A stretch of DNA of 64,000 nucleotides from Persicitalea jodogahamensis (GTDB taxonomy: Bacteria > Bacteroidota > Bacteroidia > Cytophagales > Spirosomataceae), in NCBI RefSeq assembly GCF_014651615.1, contig NZ_BMXF01000004.1:1-64000 (forward strand), read 5' to 3'. Both the position numbers and the translations under genes were made by a program. This document shows, piece by piece, positions 36,244 through 45,738 of the stretch. Position 1 is the first letter of the stretch. Each line of letters starts with the position of its first letter. Below the pieces are notes generated by a model. It had not been told where the DNA came from. It did no database searches and saw only the letters and a list, made by a program, of their open reading frames with translations.

Positions 36244-37959
36244 ATGGCAAATTTGAATATTAGAGCAACCGAGGAAAACTCCTACGATGCGATCATCATT
36301 GGCTCAGGGGTAACCGGCGGCTGGGCGGCTAAGGAACTTACAGAAAAGGGGCTGAAAGTACTGATGCTGGAGCGTGGCCGCAAGCTGGACCACGTTACCG
36401 ATTATGAGAATGCCACCAAAGCACCCTGGGAATTTGAGCACGCTGGCTTGATGACGATGGAACAAAAGCGGACGCATCCCAAACTGACCCGCGACGGCTT
36501 CTACGATGCCACAACGGACGGTTACTGGATGAAAGACGTGGATGCCCTCTACCATGAGGACAAGCGTTTTGACTGGTTCCGTCCCAATATCGTGGGTGGC
36601 AAGTCCATTTTGTGGGGGCGGCAGTCCTACCGCTGGTCTGACTTCGATTTTGAGGCCAACGCCAAGGAGGGAATTGCTGTTGACTGGCCCATCCGCTATA
36701 AGGACATTGCTCCCTGGTACTCTTATGTGGAAAAACACGCGGGAATTTCGGGTGAGAAACTGGGCCTTCCCCAACTACCCGACAGCGAATTTTTGCCCCC
36801 AATGGAGATGTTTTGCGTGGAAAAAGAGGTGCGCAAACGGATAGAGAAAAACTTTCCGGGCCGCACGATGACGATCGGTCGCGTGGCAAACCTATCAGAA
36901 GCGCGTAAGGAACAGCTCGGTGTCGGGCGAGCCCCGTGTCAATACCGCAACAAATGCCGCCTTGGGTGCCCTTACGGAGCGTATTTCAGCTCACAGTCGT
37001 GTACTTTGCCGCCAGCCGCTGCAACGGGGCTACTCACGCTCCGGCCCGACTCGATCGTGGCAGAGATTCTCTATGACGAGAATAAACAACGTGCTACGGG
37101 CGTCCGCGTGGTGGACTCTGAGACGTTGGACGAGCGTGAGTACAGCGCCAAAATTATTTTTGTCTGCGGCTCAGCCATGGCATCGGCCGGTATTTTGCTC
37201 AATTCCACATCCAACCGCTTTCCTAATGGATTAGGCAACGATTCGGAGCAGCTGGGGCACAACCTCATGGATCATCACTTCCATGTGGGGGCCAACGGCA
37301 AGTGGGAAGGGGATCTGGACAAATATTATTACGGACGCCGTGCCAACGGTATTTATATTCCCCGCTACCGCAACATCGGTAAGGATAAGCGTGACTACGT
37401 GCGGGGCTTCGGCTACCAGGGCGGAGGCCGACGGGGCGACTGGAAGCACAATGTCGCTGAGTTGAGCTTCGGTGCTACTTACAAAGATGCGGCCACGAAG
37501 CCCGGTCCCTGGACAATGGGCTTGATCGCGTTTGGCGAAACCCTTCCGTATTACGAAAACCGCATGTACCTGCACAAAACTGATAAGGATAAGTGGGGGT
37601 TGCCGTTGATTGTGTTTGATGCAGAATTTAAAGAAAATGAAAAGAAAATGCGCATCGACATGGCGAACGATGCCGCGGAGATGCTCGAAACGTCGGGCCT
37701 GAAAAATGTGAAACCCTACGATACGGGCTCGTATCCCGGTATGGCCATTCACGAAATGGGTACTGCCCGGATGGGCCGGGATCCCAAAACCTCGGTGCTC
37801 AATGCGCACAACCAGATACATGCCGTGCCTAATGTTTTTATGACCGACGGTGCCTGTATGACTTCATCTTCCTGCGTCAACCCTTCACTAACCTACATGG
37901 CGCTCACCGCTCGTGCAGCTGACCACGCAGTGAAGGAATTGAAGAAAAAGAATTTGTAA
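36244..37959 (+). CDS. GMC-family oxidoreductase, second copy
   Basis: The 571-residue paralogue of the gene at 33751. The two proteins are nearly identical over long stretches (for example WPIRYKDIAPWYSYVEKH and EKEVRKRIEKNFPGRTMTI). The same FAD and active-site motifs are present, with CVNPSLTYMALTARAA at the end. There is no signal peptide. The tandem arrangement with a shared small subunit suggests recent duplication and two substrates or two expression conditions. A strong bidirectional terminator follows at 37999. Confidence 0.92.
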   Translation: MANLNIRATEENSYDAIIIGSGVTGGWAAKELTEKGLKVLMLERGRKLDHVTDYENATKAPWEFEHAGLMTMEQKRTHPKLTRDGFYDATTDGYWMKDVDALYHEDKRFDWFRPNIVGGKSILWGRQSYRWSDFDFEANAKEGIAVDWPIRYKDIAPWYSYVEKHAGISGEKLGLPQLPDSEFLPPMEMFCVEKEVRKRIEKNFPGRTMTIGRVANLSEARKEQLGVGRAPCQYRNKCRLGCPYGAYFSSQSCTLPPAAATGLLTLRPDSIVAEILYDENKQRATGVRVVDSETLDEREYSAKIIFVCGSAMASAGILLNSTSNRFPNGLGNDSEQLGHNLMDHHFHVGANGKWEGDLDKYYYGRRANGIYIPRYRNIGKDKRDYVRGFGYQGGGRRGDWKHNVAELSFGATYKDAATKPGPWTMGLIAFGETLPYYENRMYLHKTDKDKWGLPLIVFDAEFKENEKKMRIDMANDAAEMLETSGLKNVKPYDTGSYPGMAIHEMGTARMGRDPKTSVLNAHNQIHAVPNVFMTDGACMTSSSCVNPSLTYMALTARAADHAVKELKKKNL

Positions 37960-37998
37960 AGGGGCTGATGGCTATCGGCCATCGGCACTTGGCTAAAA

Positions 37999-38033
37999 AA
38001 AGGCAGATTCTGTTGGGTACAGAATCTGCCTTT
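37999..38033. terminator. Strong bidirectional terminator
   Basis: A perfect 15-bp stem (37999-38013 with 38019-38033) with a 5-nt loop and A/T-rich flanks lies between convergent genes. Confidence 0.9.
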
Positions 38034-38040
38034 GTAATTT

Positions 38041-38105
38041 CCGACCGCCGACCGCCGACCGCCGACCGCCGACCGCCGACCGCCGACCGCCGACCGCCGA
38101 CCGAC
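38041..38105. repeat. Heptanucleotide microsatellite, about nine copies of CCGACCG
   Basis: Exact 7-bp period over 65 bp in the gap between the second GMC gene and the SMP-30-like gene. It lies outside both coding regions, 42 bp beyond the end of the leftward gene. Confidence 0.95.
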
Positions 38106-38146
38106 TTGTCAGGCTGAGTGGACCGGGCTATCGAACCAGCCGAAGC

Positions 38147-39007
38147 CTACTTCAACTGGTAGGCAACTACCTTATTCTTGAAGAAAGTGGGTACGTACAC
38201 GATCTTCTTTGCCGCGTCGTAGCCAATATCGGCCGTATTGCTCTGGATATCCTTGGTGTCCAGCAGCTTGGTCGCAGTGCCGTCTTTCACGTGATAGACC
38301 TCGCCGGCCCAGCAGGAAACCAGGTACTCGCCGGGGCTCACTTCCTCGATTCCGTCGGTACTTTTGTCCATACCTTCCGCCAGTGTCGTCACGTTTTTCT
38401 GCGCATCGATTTTTTGCAGCTTGCCACTTTCGGTATAGAGTAGCCCATCGCTTACGGCCAGCACGCCATTGGGGTTATCGATGCCTTCGTGGTAGGTCGC
38501 AACCGCCCCGTCTTTCAGGGTGTGGATTTTTCCGGTATTCTTGTCGGAAAAGTAAATGGTGCCATCCGAGCCGACTGAAACATCATTGAGTCCGGCGGCC
38601 CCGTCCACCGCCATTTTCTTCACGATTTTTCCGGTCGCCAGGTCAATTTGCACTAATTCAGTCAGGTCCGTCACGTAAAGGTTGCCGTCCGTGATGCCCA
38701 TTCCCTTGGGCGCGCTGAGTCCGGTCACCCAATTGGCGTCGATGATTTGGCCGTCGGTGCCGACTTTCGCCACACCGCCCTTGCCATCTTTATCGCCGCC
38801 CTGGCCATCGATGAGCGACACGTACAAAGTACCATCATTAAGCAGTACCGATTCGGGCGTCATAAGCGTGGTATCCGTGGCCCAGATTTGTTCCAGCGAA
38901 GCCTCTGCCACGGTGGTGGAATCCATGCCGTCGCCTTCGTCATTTTTCGTGTCACAGGAGGCCAGCAGTCCTAAGGAGGCCAGCAGGATGAAGGGTTTAA
39001 TGTTCAT
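38147..39007 (-). CDS. SMP-30/NHL-like beta-propeller lipoprotein
   Basis: The 286-residue protein has a lipoprotein signal with lipobox LASC (Cys about residue 18). Repeated strands such as GMGITDGNLYVTDLTELVQID and DVSVGSDGTIYFSDKNTGKI indicate a beta-propeller of the SMP-30/gluconolactonase or NHL type. A role in sugar lactone hydrolysis next to the GMC dehydrogenases is attractive but unproven; the catalytic metal residues cannot be assigned with confidence by eye. It is divergent from the first D-aminoacylase gene across 150 bp. Confidence 0.82.
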   Translation of the reverse strand: MNIKPFILLASLGLLASCDTKNDEGDGMDSTTVAEASLEQIWATDTTLMTPESVLLNDGTLYVSLIDGQGGDKDGKGGVAKVGTDGQIIDANWVTGLSAPKGMGITDGNLYVTDLTELVQIDLATGKIVKKMAVDGAAGLNDVSVGSDGTIYFSDKNTGKIHTLKDGAVATYHEGIDNPNGVLAVSDGLLYTESGKLQKIDAQKNVTTLAEGMDKSTDGIEEVSPGEYLVSCWAGEVYHVKDGTATKLLDTKDIQSNTADIGYDAAKKIVYVPTFFKNKVVAYQLK

Positions 39008-39157
39008 AGTTTTGGGTAGTTTGGTTAAAAAAAAATGGAAATTGTGGTGTTAAAGCTTACAAAGGGACGGGAAGCGATTATCTAATCTGTTTAGAAATCC
39101 AATTCCTGATTCCTTAACATTTGGTAGTTTGGCAGTTAAACACAAATTCTAAAAACT

Positions 39158-40738
39158 ATGCGCTCGTTTTTATCCCTACTCCTTGGGCTGGTCCTGCTTT
39201 CCGGCCCGGCCTTTTCCCAAACCTACGACGTCCTCATAAAAAATGGCCGCATCATCGACGGCACCGGCAATTCCTGGTACTACGGCAACATCGCTGTGCA
39301 GGGCGGAAAAATAGCTGCCATTGGAAAATTGGATAAAGCCGAAGCTAAGCGAGTCATCGACGCCAAAGGATTAGTCGTTGCGCCCGGCTTCATCGATGTC
39401 CACGCCCACATCGAGGGCGACGAAATGGTGACGCCCACGGCGGACAACTTCATCCACGATGGCGTCACAAGCGTCGTGACGGGCAATTGTGGTGGTTCCA
39501 GTCTGGACATGGCGAGGTACTTTGCCCGGCTGGATTCCGTCAAAACCTCCATCAACGTGGCTTCGCTTATCGGCCACAACACCGTCCGCCGGGCCGTGAT
39601 GGGCGACGCGCAACGCGACCCTACCGTCGCTGAACTTGCCCAAATGGAAGCCCTCGTCGAGAAAGCCATGCGCGAAGGCGCGGTCGGATTATCCACGGGT
39701 TTGATCTACGTGCCGGGTACTTACTCCAAGACGCCGGAGGTAGTTGCGCTGGCGAAAGCGGCCGCCAAACACGGCGGTGTGTACGCCTCGCACATCCGCG
39801 ACGAGGGCGACAACGTGACGGAGGCGGTCAGTGAAGCCATCGCCATTGGCCGCGATGCCAACATGCCCGTCGAGATTTCACACTTCAAGGTCACCTACAA
39901 ACCCAACTGGGGCCGCTCGGTGGAAACTTTGGCGCTGGTGGACAACGCCCGGAAGGAAGGGCTGGACGTGACGGTGGATCAGTATCCCTACGTAGCCAGC
40001 AGTACTTCGCTCGACACGACGGTACCGACCTGGGCGTTCAGTGGGGGCCGTGACTCCCTTCATGCCCGACTGAAAGATCCGGTCATCCGCAAACAGATCA
40101 AGCAGCAAATGGCCGATCGGTTGAAAGAGAAGCAACTCAAAAGCTTTTCGTACGCGCAGGTGGCGCGCTACGGACCTGATATCAGCTACAATGGCAAGAA
40201 TATCAGCGAAATCAATCAACTTAAAGGCCGCAAAAGCAAGCCAATGGAGGAAGCTGAGACGATTCTTGAAATGGTAGAATCCGTAGGCCGCACCCAAATG
40301 GTGTTTTTCAGCATGGACGAGAAGGATCTGGTGCGCATCATGCAATACCCTTTCGCGATGGTGGCTTCCGACGCGGGCATCGCCAAGTTTGGTTCGGGCA
40401 TGCCGCACCCCCGCGCGTACGGTACTAACGCCCGCGTGCTGGGCCGCTACGTCCACGACCAAAAGGTGATCCGCCTCGAAGAAGCCATCCGCCGCATGAC
40501 TTCACTGCCCGCCCAGAAATTTGGGCTCCGCGACCGGGGCTTATTGCTCCCCGGTATGGCAGCCGATATTGTAGTCTTCGACGAAGCCACCGTTGGTGAT
40601 GCGGCGGAGTTCGCCAATCCGCACGTGTATTCGGTTGGGTTCAAGTATGTATTGGTGAATGGGGAAGTGACTGTGGAGGAGGGGAAGCATACGGGGGTTA
40701 GAAGTGGAGGTACTTTGAAAAGCGCGGAAGTACTTTGA
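39158..40738 (+). CDS. Exported N-acyl-D-amino-acid deacylase family amidohydrolase
   Basis: The 526-residue protein has a signal peptide (MRSFLSLLLGLVLLSGPAFS). The D-aminoacylase metal motif is intact: IDVHAHIEGDEM (His-x-His), GNCGGSS with the bridging Cys, YASHIRDEGDNV, EISHFKVTYKPNW, and the catalytic Asp in ASDAGIAKFGSG followed by PHPRAYGTNARVLG. The likely reaction is hydrolysis of an N-acyl-D-amino acid or a D-residue amide in the periplasm. A paralogue follows 95 bp downstream. Confidence 0.9.
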   Translation: MRSFLSLLLGLVLLSGPAFSQTYDVLIKNGRIIDGTGNSWYYGNIAVQGGKIAAIGKLDKAEAKRVIDAKGLVVAPGFIDVHAHIEGDEMVTPTADNFIHDGVTSVVTGNCGGSSLDMARYFARLDSVKTSINVASLIGHNTVRRAVMGDAQRDPTVAELAQMEALVEKAMREGAVGLSTGLIYVPGTYSKTPEVVALAKAAAKHGGVYASHIRDEGDNVTEAVSEAIAIGRDANMPVEISHFKVTYKPNWGRSVETLALVDNARKEGLDVTVDQYPYVASSTSLDTTVPTWAFSGGRDSLHARLKDPVIRKQIKQQMADRLKEKQLKSFSYAQVARYGPDISYNGKNISEINQLKGRKSKPMEEAETILEMVESVGRTQMVFFSMDEKDLVRIMQYPFAMVASDAGIAKFGSGMPHPRAYGTNARVLGRYVHDQKVIRLEEAIRRMTSLPAQKFGLRDRGLLLPGMAADIVVFDEATVGDAAEFANPHVYSVGFKYVLVNGEVTVEEGKHTGVRSGGTLKSAEVL

Positions 40739-40833
40739 AGCATAATGAAGAATTACTCCCCACATAGTACTTTGAATTCCTCATTTATTGGTCTTTTATT
40801 GGAGCATTTTAATTCTCACCTACCATCCACCTT

Positions 40834-42492
40834 ATGAAACCCCTCTCCGTCTTTCTCTTGTTTTCCTGCCTAACTCTCAACGCATTCGGCCAAACCTACG
40901 ACGTCGTAATCCGCAACGGCACACTTTATGACGGGACCGGAGCCGCGCCAACGGTCGGCGACTTGGCGATTCAGGGGGATAAAATCGCGGCGATGGGGAA
41001 ATTTCCGGGTCGGGGCAAGCGGGAGATCGATGTCCATGGAATGGCGGTAGCACCGGGCTTCGTGAATATGCTCAGTCACGCATACATCTCTCTGCTGCGC
41101 GACGGGCGATCACTTTCGGATATAAGACAGGGCGTGACGCTGGAAGTTTTCGGGGAAGTATCGATGGGGCCGCTTTCCGAAAACATGAAAGCCGAAATGC
41201 GGCAACAGCAGGACGAAGAAAAATTCGACGTCAGCTGGACGACCCTCGGCGAGTTCATGCGGCATTTGGAGCAAAAAGGGGTGGCCACCAACTTTGCTTC
41301 CTTCGTCAGTGCTTCCGAAATCCGGGAACACGAGCTGCAGCAAATCAACCGCGATCCCACGCCCGCCGAACTCGACCACATGAAGGCGCTGGTGGCGCAA
41401 GCTATGCAGGAAGGCGCGATGGGGCTAACGACCGCCCTGATATACGTCCCCGCCACTTTTGCCAAGACAGACGAACTGGTGGCGATGGCGAAGGTAGCAA
41501 GCGAATACGGCGGTATATTCACGGCCCACATGCGCAGTGAGGGGGACCGCTTCGAAGCGGCCGTGGATGAAATGATCGCCATCAGTAAACGGGCGAAGAT
41601 TCCGGTGGAAATCTACCACTTGAAAGCGGCCGGAAAATCCAACTGGCAGAAACTTGACCGCGTGATTGCGAAAATAGACAGCGCGCGCCAAGCGGGTCTG
41701 GCCATCACGGCTAATATGTACAATTACACCGCCGGGGCCACTGGTCTCGACGCAGCCATGCCGCCCTGGGTGCAGGAAGGCGGCCTGCAAGCCTGGCGGC
41801 AAAGACTGCAAGACCCGGAAACTCGGCAAAAAGTAGCCAAAGCCATGACCGAACCCGCCGGCGATTGGGAAAATCTGGCCCTGGCGGCCGGACCGGAAGG
41901 AATGATTTTGCAGGGATTCAAGCAGGATTCTTTGCGCAAATACGTGGGCAAAACTCTCGCCGAGGTGGCTGCCCAAAGCGGTCAACCCTGGTACGAAACT
42001 GCTATGGATTTGGTGGTGATGGATGACTCGCGGGTTGGGACGGCGTATTTTTTGATGTCGGAGGAAAATGTAAAAAAGCAGATTGCTTTACCATACATGA
42101 GTTTCGGGTCCGACGCGGCTTCGATCGCGCCGGAAGGAAATCGTCTCAAAGGCAGTCCACACCCACGAACCTATGGGAACTTTGCCCGGTTGCTGGGCAA
42201 ATACGTCCGCGAGGAAAAGGTCATCTCATTGTCCGAAGCGGTTCGTCGACTTACCTCACTCCCTTGCCAGAACCTGCACATCCCGGAAAGAGGATCTTTG
42301 AAACCCGGCTATTTTGCCGATGTGGTCCTATTTGATCCGGCCCGCATCGGCGACGTAGCTACCTACGACCAGCCCCACCAACTGGCTGAGGGTGTGGTCG
42401 ATGTGTTCGTAAATGGTACTCTGGTACTGGAAGACGGCAAACCTACCGGCGCTACGCCGGGCCGGGCGGTGTACGGTCCGGGGAAAAAGTAA
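40834..42492 (+). CDS. Exported D-aminoacylase-like amidohydrolase, divergent metal site
   Basis: The 552-residue protein has a signal peptide (MKPLSVFLLFSCLTLNAFG). The overall architecture matches the preceding gene, but the first metal motif reads VNMLSHAYIS instead of VDVHAH, and the bridging Cys is replaced in VFGEVSMGPL. FTAHMRSEGDRF, VEIYHLKAAGKSNW and the Asp in FGSDAASIAPEGN are kept. This pattern resembles the amidohydrolase group with a GE-x-S in place of the Cys loop, so it may still be active with a different metal site. The stop codon lies inside a 12-bp hairpin. Confidence 0.85.
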   Translation: MKPLSVFLLFSCLTLNAFGQTYDVVIRNGTLYDGTGAAPTVGDLAIQGDKIAAMGKFPGRGKREIDVHGMAVAPGFVNMLSHAYISLLRDGRSLSDIRQGVTLEVFGEVSMGPLSENMKAEMRQQQDEEKFDVSWTTLGEFMRHLEQKGVATNFASFVSASEIREHELQQINRDPTPAELDHMKALVAQAMQEGAMGLTTALIYVPATFAKTDELVAMAKVASEYGGIFTAHMRSEGDRFEAAVDEMIAISKRAKIPVEIYHLKAAGKSNWQKLDRVIAKIDSARQAGLAITANMYNYTAGATGLDAAMPPWVQEGGLQAWRQRLQDPETRQKVAKAMTEPAGDWENLALAAGPEGMILQGFKQDSLRKYVGKTLAEVAAQSGQPWYETAMDLVVMDDSRVGTAYFLMSEENVKKQIALPYMSFGSDAASIAPEGNRLKGSPHPRTYGNFARLLGKYVREEKVISLSEAVRRLTSLPCQNLHIPERGSLKPGYFADVVLFDPARIGDVATYDQPHQLAEGVVDVFVNGTLVLEDGKPTGATPGRAVYGPGKK

Positions 42493-42511
42493 GGTACTTT
42501 TACTTTTTCCC
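42481..42511 (+). terminator. Hairpin overlapping the stop codon of the deacylase paralogue
   Basis: GGGAAAAAGTAA (42481-42492, ending in the stop codon) pairs with TTACTTTTTCCC (42500-42511). Confidence 0.6.
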
Positions 42512-42588
42512 AAGCTGTGAGGTACTTCCGCTGTACCTAACAAGTCTTTAACCATGCTCACTTAGTTGATTATCAGCGCATAAATTTG

Positions 42589-45117
42589 CTAATACCTCAG
42601 TCGCACCGGCCCTAACAAGCCCGAGGGCATCGCTTCCCAATGGCTGGCGTCGAATTTCTTGTAGGTAATATCTACAATATTGGTATCATAAAATTTCTTC
42701 CAATCCGGCGCCTGCTGGTCGCGTAGTCGCATGTAGTTGGCGGAAAGATTGCTTACCTCAATTTCCAGCGAATTCGTACCCGCCCGCAGGGTTTCCGCAG
42801 GTACTTTGAGCTGGAACGGAATGCTCCACGCCACGCCGATGGGCTTACCATTGAGCTTTACCGAAGCCGCTTCGCGCACGTCGCCCAGGTCCAGGACAAT
42901 GTTTTTCTGAGTGGCAATATTTTCGGGTACTTCAAAGGAGAGCGTATAGCGTGCCGTGCCCGAAAAGTATCCGGCGGAATCGGAGAAAGTGGTCCAGGAT
43001 TTCAAAGTTGAAACCGAAGTCGGCTTGGGTAACGAGGGCATTCCTTTCAGAAAAGTCACCGCCCAGTTTCCGTTTACGGGAAAATTATTTGCCAATACAT
43101 TCGCTGTTTCCAGGTTGGGTTTGGTCGTAGTCCCTTTCAGAAAACAGGACTGGCCGGGCAGCAGGGAGAGGAAATGCTCCGTGGAATTGCCACGTCGGCG
43201 GGCGGGAAGCTCTGTCTCCTCGCCGGTGAGTGGGTCGTAGCGTGTGAAGTACGAATCCTTACCCAGTTTCAGCCAGTCTTCTTTAAAATCGTCACCCACA
43301 TTCGCCACGAAGTACATAGCTTTGCCATCGTAGACTTTTCGGATAAACGTTAGCCCTTTTTCAGCCATTTCTTCCTGAGCGGCGCCATTGCTGATCAGCG
43401 TTTTCTCCCAGTCGCTCGTGACGGATACCGTCTTTCCTTTAAGAAGGCGAGAAAGTGATTTGGTAAATTGCTCCTGACGGCGATCAGCGCCATCGAATCC
43501 AGTGACATGGGAAGGCGTATGATCTTCAAAAACAATGCGTGCTCCCAGCGCCGCGAGCCGTTGCAATTCTTTAAGGGTAGTTTCGGGTAAGTAGGTGCTC
43601 GCCGGAATCAGAATAGTTTGGTAGGTGCTGTGCCCCGAATTGATACTGCCGCCTTTTGCCACCCTCAGCCGCGACAGTTGAAGATCCGAGACGTAATCGA
43701 AGGTGAAGCCTTTTTCCCAAAGCTTCTCGCACAACTTCCCGAAGGGTAGTTTCAGAAGCCAGCGATCGACGTGGTGAACTTCCAGCAAATGGACGCCGCC
43801 GCCCGAAGGTGAATTGGTGGCCCACAAGTCGTGGATGGGGAAATAAACAAGGACATCGTTATCCACTTGGCTATTTTGCAGGAGGGTTTGGCAGTTCTCC
43901 ACGTAGCGATTCAGGAGCGGAAATTGCGCGGCAAAGTGCGAGGTAGGGCCGAAATGCGTCGAGGCATAAAACAGCCAGCCGGGGTAGTTTTCCGACGGGG
44001 GGGAATAGGTAGTTCCGTGGTAAAAAACGTGGTTGATGCCCGCCGTGAAAAGTTCGTCGATTTGGGGCTTGACCTGCGAAAGCGATACCTTAAAGTGATT
44101 GGCCAGCCAGGTAGCCGTTTCGGAGCTTACCAGCGGCTTACCCGAAAAATGGGCTGCCGATGACGCAAATTTCATGGCCAGCGGATTGGGCGTGCCAAAC
44201 TGCTGGATCGAGTAGTCGGGGTCGATGCGCAGACCGGGAATCGGGAAGCGACTGGTCCCGAAGGCTTCGGTTTCGGGGATGGTGGCGGCATCGTAAAGGT
44301 CCAGCAAATTGCCCGGCGAGCCGTGGGCCTGGTAGCGGGTCTGGAAGCCATTTTTGGTACTCCACTGCGTCCAGGGTTGGGCGTAGCGTTCCAGGAGGAG
44401 TTCGGCGATGGTCTGGTGGTAGTCCATCCGAACCAGCTGCGCGGGTAGTTTGGTAGTTGTATCGGTCAGGATATCCAATTTGGTAAGGAGATCGTAGCCG
44501 CGCCGCCTCGCAAATTCTTTTGGGAAATCGACCGTCCAGTTAGCGCCGTAGGCCTCGTAAGAATCGTTATACATCGACCTGGGCCGTTCTGGCGATTGGA
44601 TCAGCGTAGAGTCGAACCATGTCAGGTACTCGCGCATAGCGGTGGGATGAAACGGATCCAAAACCAATCCCTCGCCACCGGGCGCTGCCCGCTTTACTTT
44701 TTGTCCGGTGGGCTTTACCGCTATTTTGCCGTCTTTCACGTTCATGGTACGAGCCGCTGTTTCCGGCGTTACCGTGGGGCCACCGAACGGCCAGCCCGTT
44801 CCGGTAGTCATGTCTACGCCCAAGCCCAGCCGTTTGCCTTCACGCACGGTATGCTGCATCATGGCAAGCCAGTCTTTGCTGAGGAATGGCAGAAACTCTT
44901 TCTCGTAACCTTTCACACCGTAGATCGGAATAATATGAACTCCGCCCAGGCCGGCTTTTTTGAAACCTTCCATTTGAGCCGTGATGTCCTGTTCGTTGGC
45001 GGCACTGCCCATCCACCACCAGAAAGTCCAGGGTTTGGCCGTAGAAACTTTTTGGGCGTGTGATTGGCCGACGGCTATTAAAATCAGGAGAAGTACTACT
45101 TTGATGGAGTGCAACAT
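42589..45117 (-). CDS. Exported GH106-like glycoside hydrolase
   Basis: The 842-residue protein starts with a signal peptide (MLHSIKVVLLLILIAVGQSHA) at the ATG at 45117; longer readings from 45147 or 45216 add only non-signal residues. The N-terminal WWWMGSAANEQDI, GFKKAGLGGVHIIPIYG and TGTGWPFGG blocks match GH106 (alpha-L-rhamnosidase-type) enzymes. The middle carries FHYGTTYSPP-like active-site strands (IDELFTAGINHVFYHGTTY), and the C-terminus has a jelly-roll with LDLGDVREAASVKLNGK. It probably acts on a plant or algal glycan in the periplasm. The exact sugar is not shown by the sequence. Confidence 0.85.
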   Translation of the reverse strand: MLHSIKVVLLLILIAVGQSHAQKVSTAKPWTFWWWMGSAANEQDITAQMEGFKKAGLGGVHIIPIYGVKGYEKEFLPFLSKDWLAMMQHTVREGKRLGLGVDMTTGTGWPFGGPTVTPETAARTMNVKDGKIAVKPTGQKVKRAAPGGEGLVLDPFHPTAMREYLTWFDSTLIQSPERPRSMYNDSYEAYGANWTVDFPKEFARRRGYDLLTKLDILTDTTTKLPAQLVRMDYHQTIAELLLERYAQPWTQWSTKNGFQTRYQAHGSPGNLLDLYDAATIPETEAFGTSRFPIPGLRIDPDYSIQQFGTPNPLAMKFASSAAHFSGKPLVSSETATWLANHFKVSLSQVKPQIDELFTAGINHVFYHGTTYSPPSENYPGWLFYASTHFGPTSHFAAQFPLLNRYVENCQTLLQNSQVDNDVLVYFPIHDLWATNSPSGGGVHLLEVHHVDRWLLKLPFGKLCEKLWEKGFTFDYVSDLQLSRLRVAKGGSINSGHSTYQTILIPASTYLPETTLKELQRLAALGARIVFEDHTPSHVTGFDGADRRQEQFTKSLSRLLKGKTVSVTSDWEKTLISNGAAQEEMAEKGLTFIRKVYDGKAMYFVANVGDDFKEDWLKLGKDSYFTRYDPLTGEETELPARRRGNSTEHFLSLLPGQSCFLKGTTTKPNLETANVLANNFPVNGNWAVTFLKGMPSLPKPTSVSTLKSWTTFSDSAGYFSGTARYTLSFEVPENIATQKNIVLDLGDVREAASVKLNGKPIGVAWSIPFQLKVPAETLRAGTNSLEIEVSNLSANYMRLRDQQAPDWKKFYDTNIVDITYKKFDASHWEAMPSGLLGPVRLRY

Positions 45118-45261
45118 TCTATTTCGGTGAAGAGCCTGGAATTTCATTTTCTGGCCCAAATTAGCGTATTCATTTTTACCACCTACAAAGTACTTTTTTA
45201 TTCGTGGGATCAGCAAAGAAAAATGACGAACTGATGGCTTTGGACCATAATTTTCCGAAAC

Positions 45262-45683
45262 GGGCGCTATGCGTCCGAAGGTAGTTTCGATGTCTGAAAG
45301 CAGTTTGTTGAGGCTCTCCGCGATTATCTGAGCCTGGCCTACGAGCTAGTTCTCAGGTTCAATCCCTCCATGAAAGTTCCCCTCCCGAAATTCTGGCCAA
45401 GGAAACCAGCCTGCCCGTCCACGAAATTTAGGAGAAGATAAAGCTTGAGCCCGACCACGATTACATCATCCCGAAAAATGAAGTGTTGACCGCCACCGAT
45501 GGGGTACTTAGGCTTATTCCTCGTGATGTGAAGAAGTTGTCGAACTCGTCTGTCAAGGTATTTTTCATCTTGCCAGCCGAGGTGCGCGCCACGATTGCGG
45601 TGGATGTCGTGCTTTCATGGCCGCATGAATCGGCCCGCACGGGAGCAGCGGCACTGGATTGGCACCTCGCCAAGAAATCATAG
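45262..45683 (+). pseudogene. Remnant of a CheB methylesterase domain
   Basis: Read across frames, the plus strand encodes GSFDV-stop-KQFVEALRDYLSLAYEL, then after a one-base deletion near 45368 HESSPPEILAKETSLPVHEI, a TAG at 45429-45431, and KLEPDHDYIIPKN with GVLRLIPRD, IAVDVVLS and a degenerate end. These are the successive blocks of a CheB methylesterase domain as found in CheB/CheR hybrid sensors. At least three lesions are present (TGA 45295, frameshift, TAG 45429), and both domain ends are missing. The rest of the gap from 45118 to 45738 holds no other gene I can support. Confidence 0.78.
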
Positions 45684-45738
45684 AATTTCACCCGGGTAGA
45701 ATTTGGGTCGTACCCAGGGAATCCCATAAAAGGCACTG

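Noticed and set aside
45461..45736. Minus-strand open frame in the CheB remnant region
   Set aside because: The plus strand gives readable CheB blocks over the same bases, whereas the minus frame has no family resemblance.
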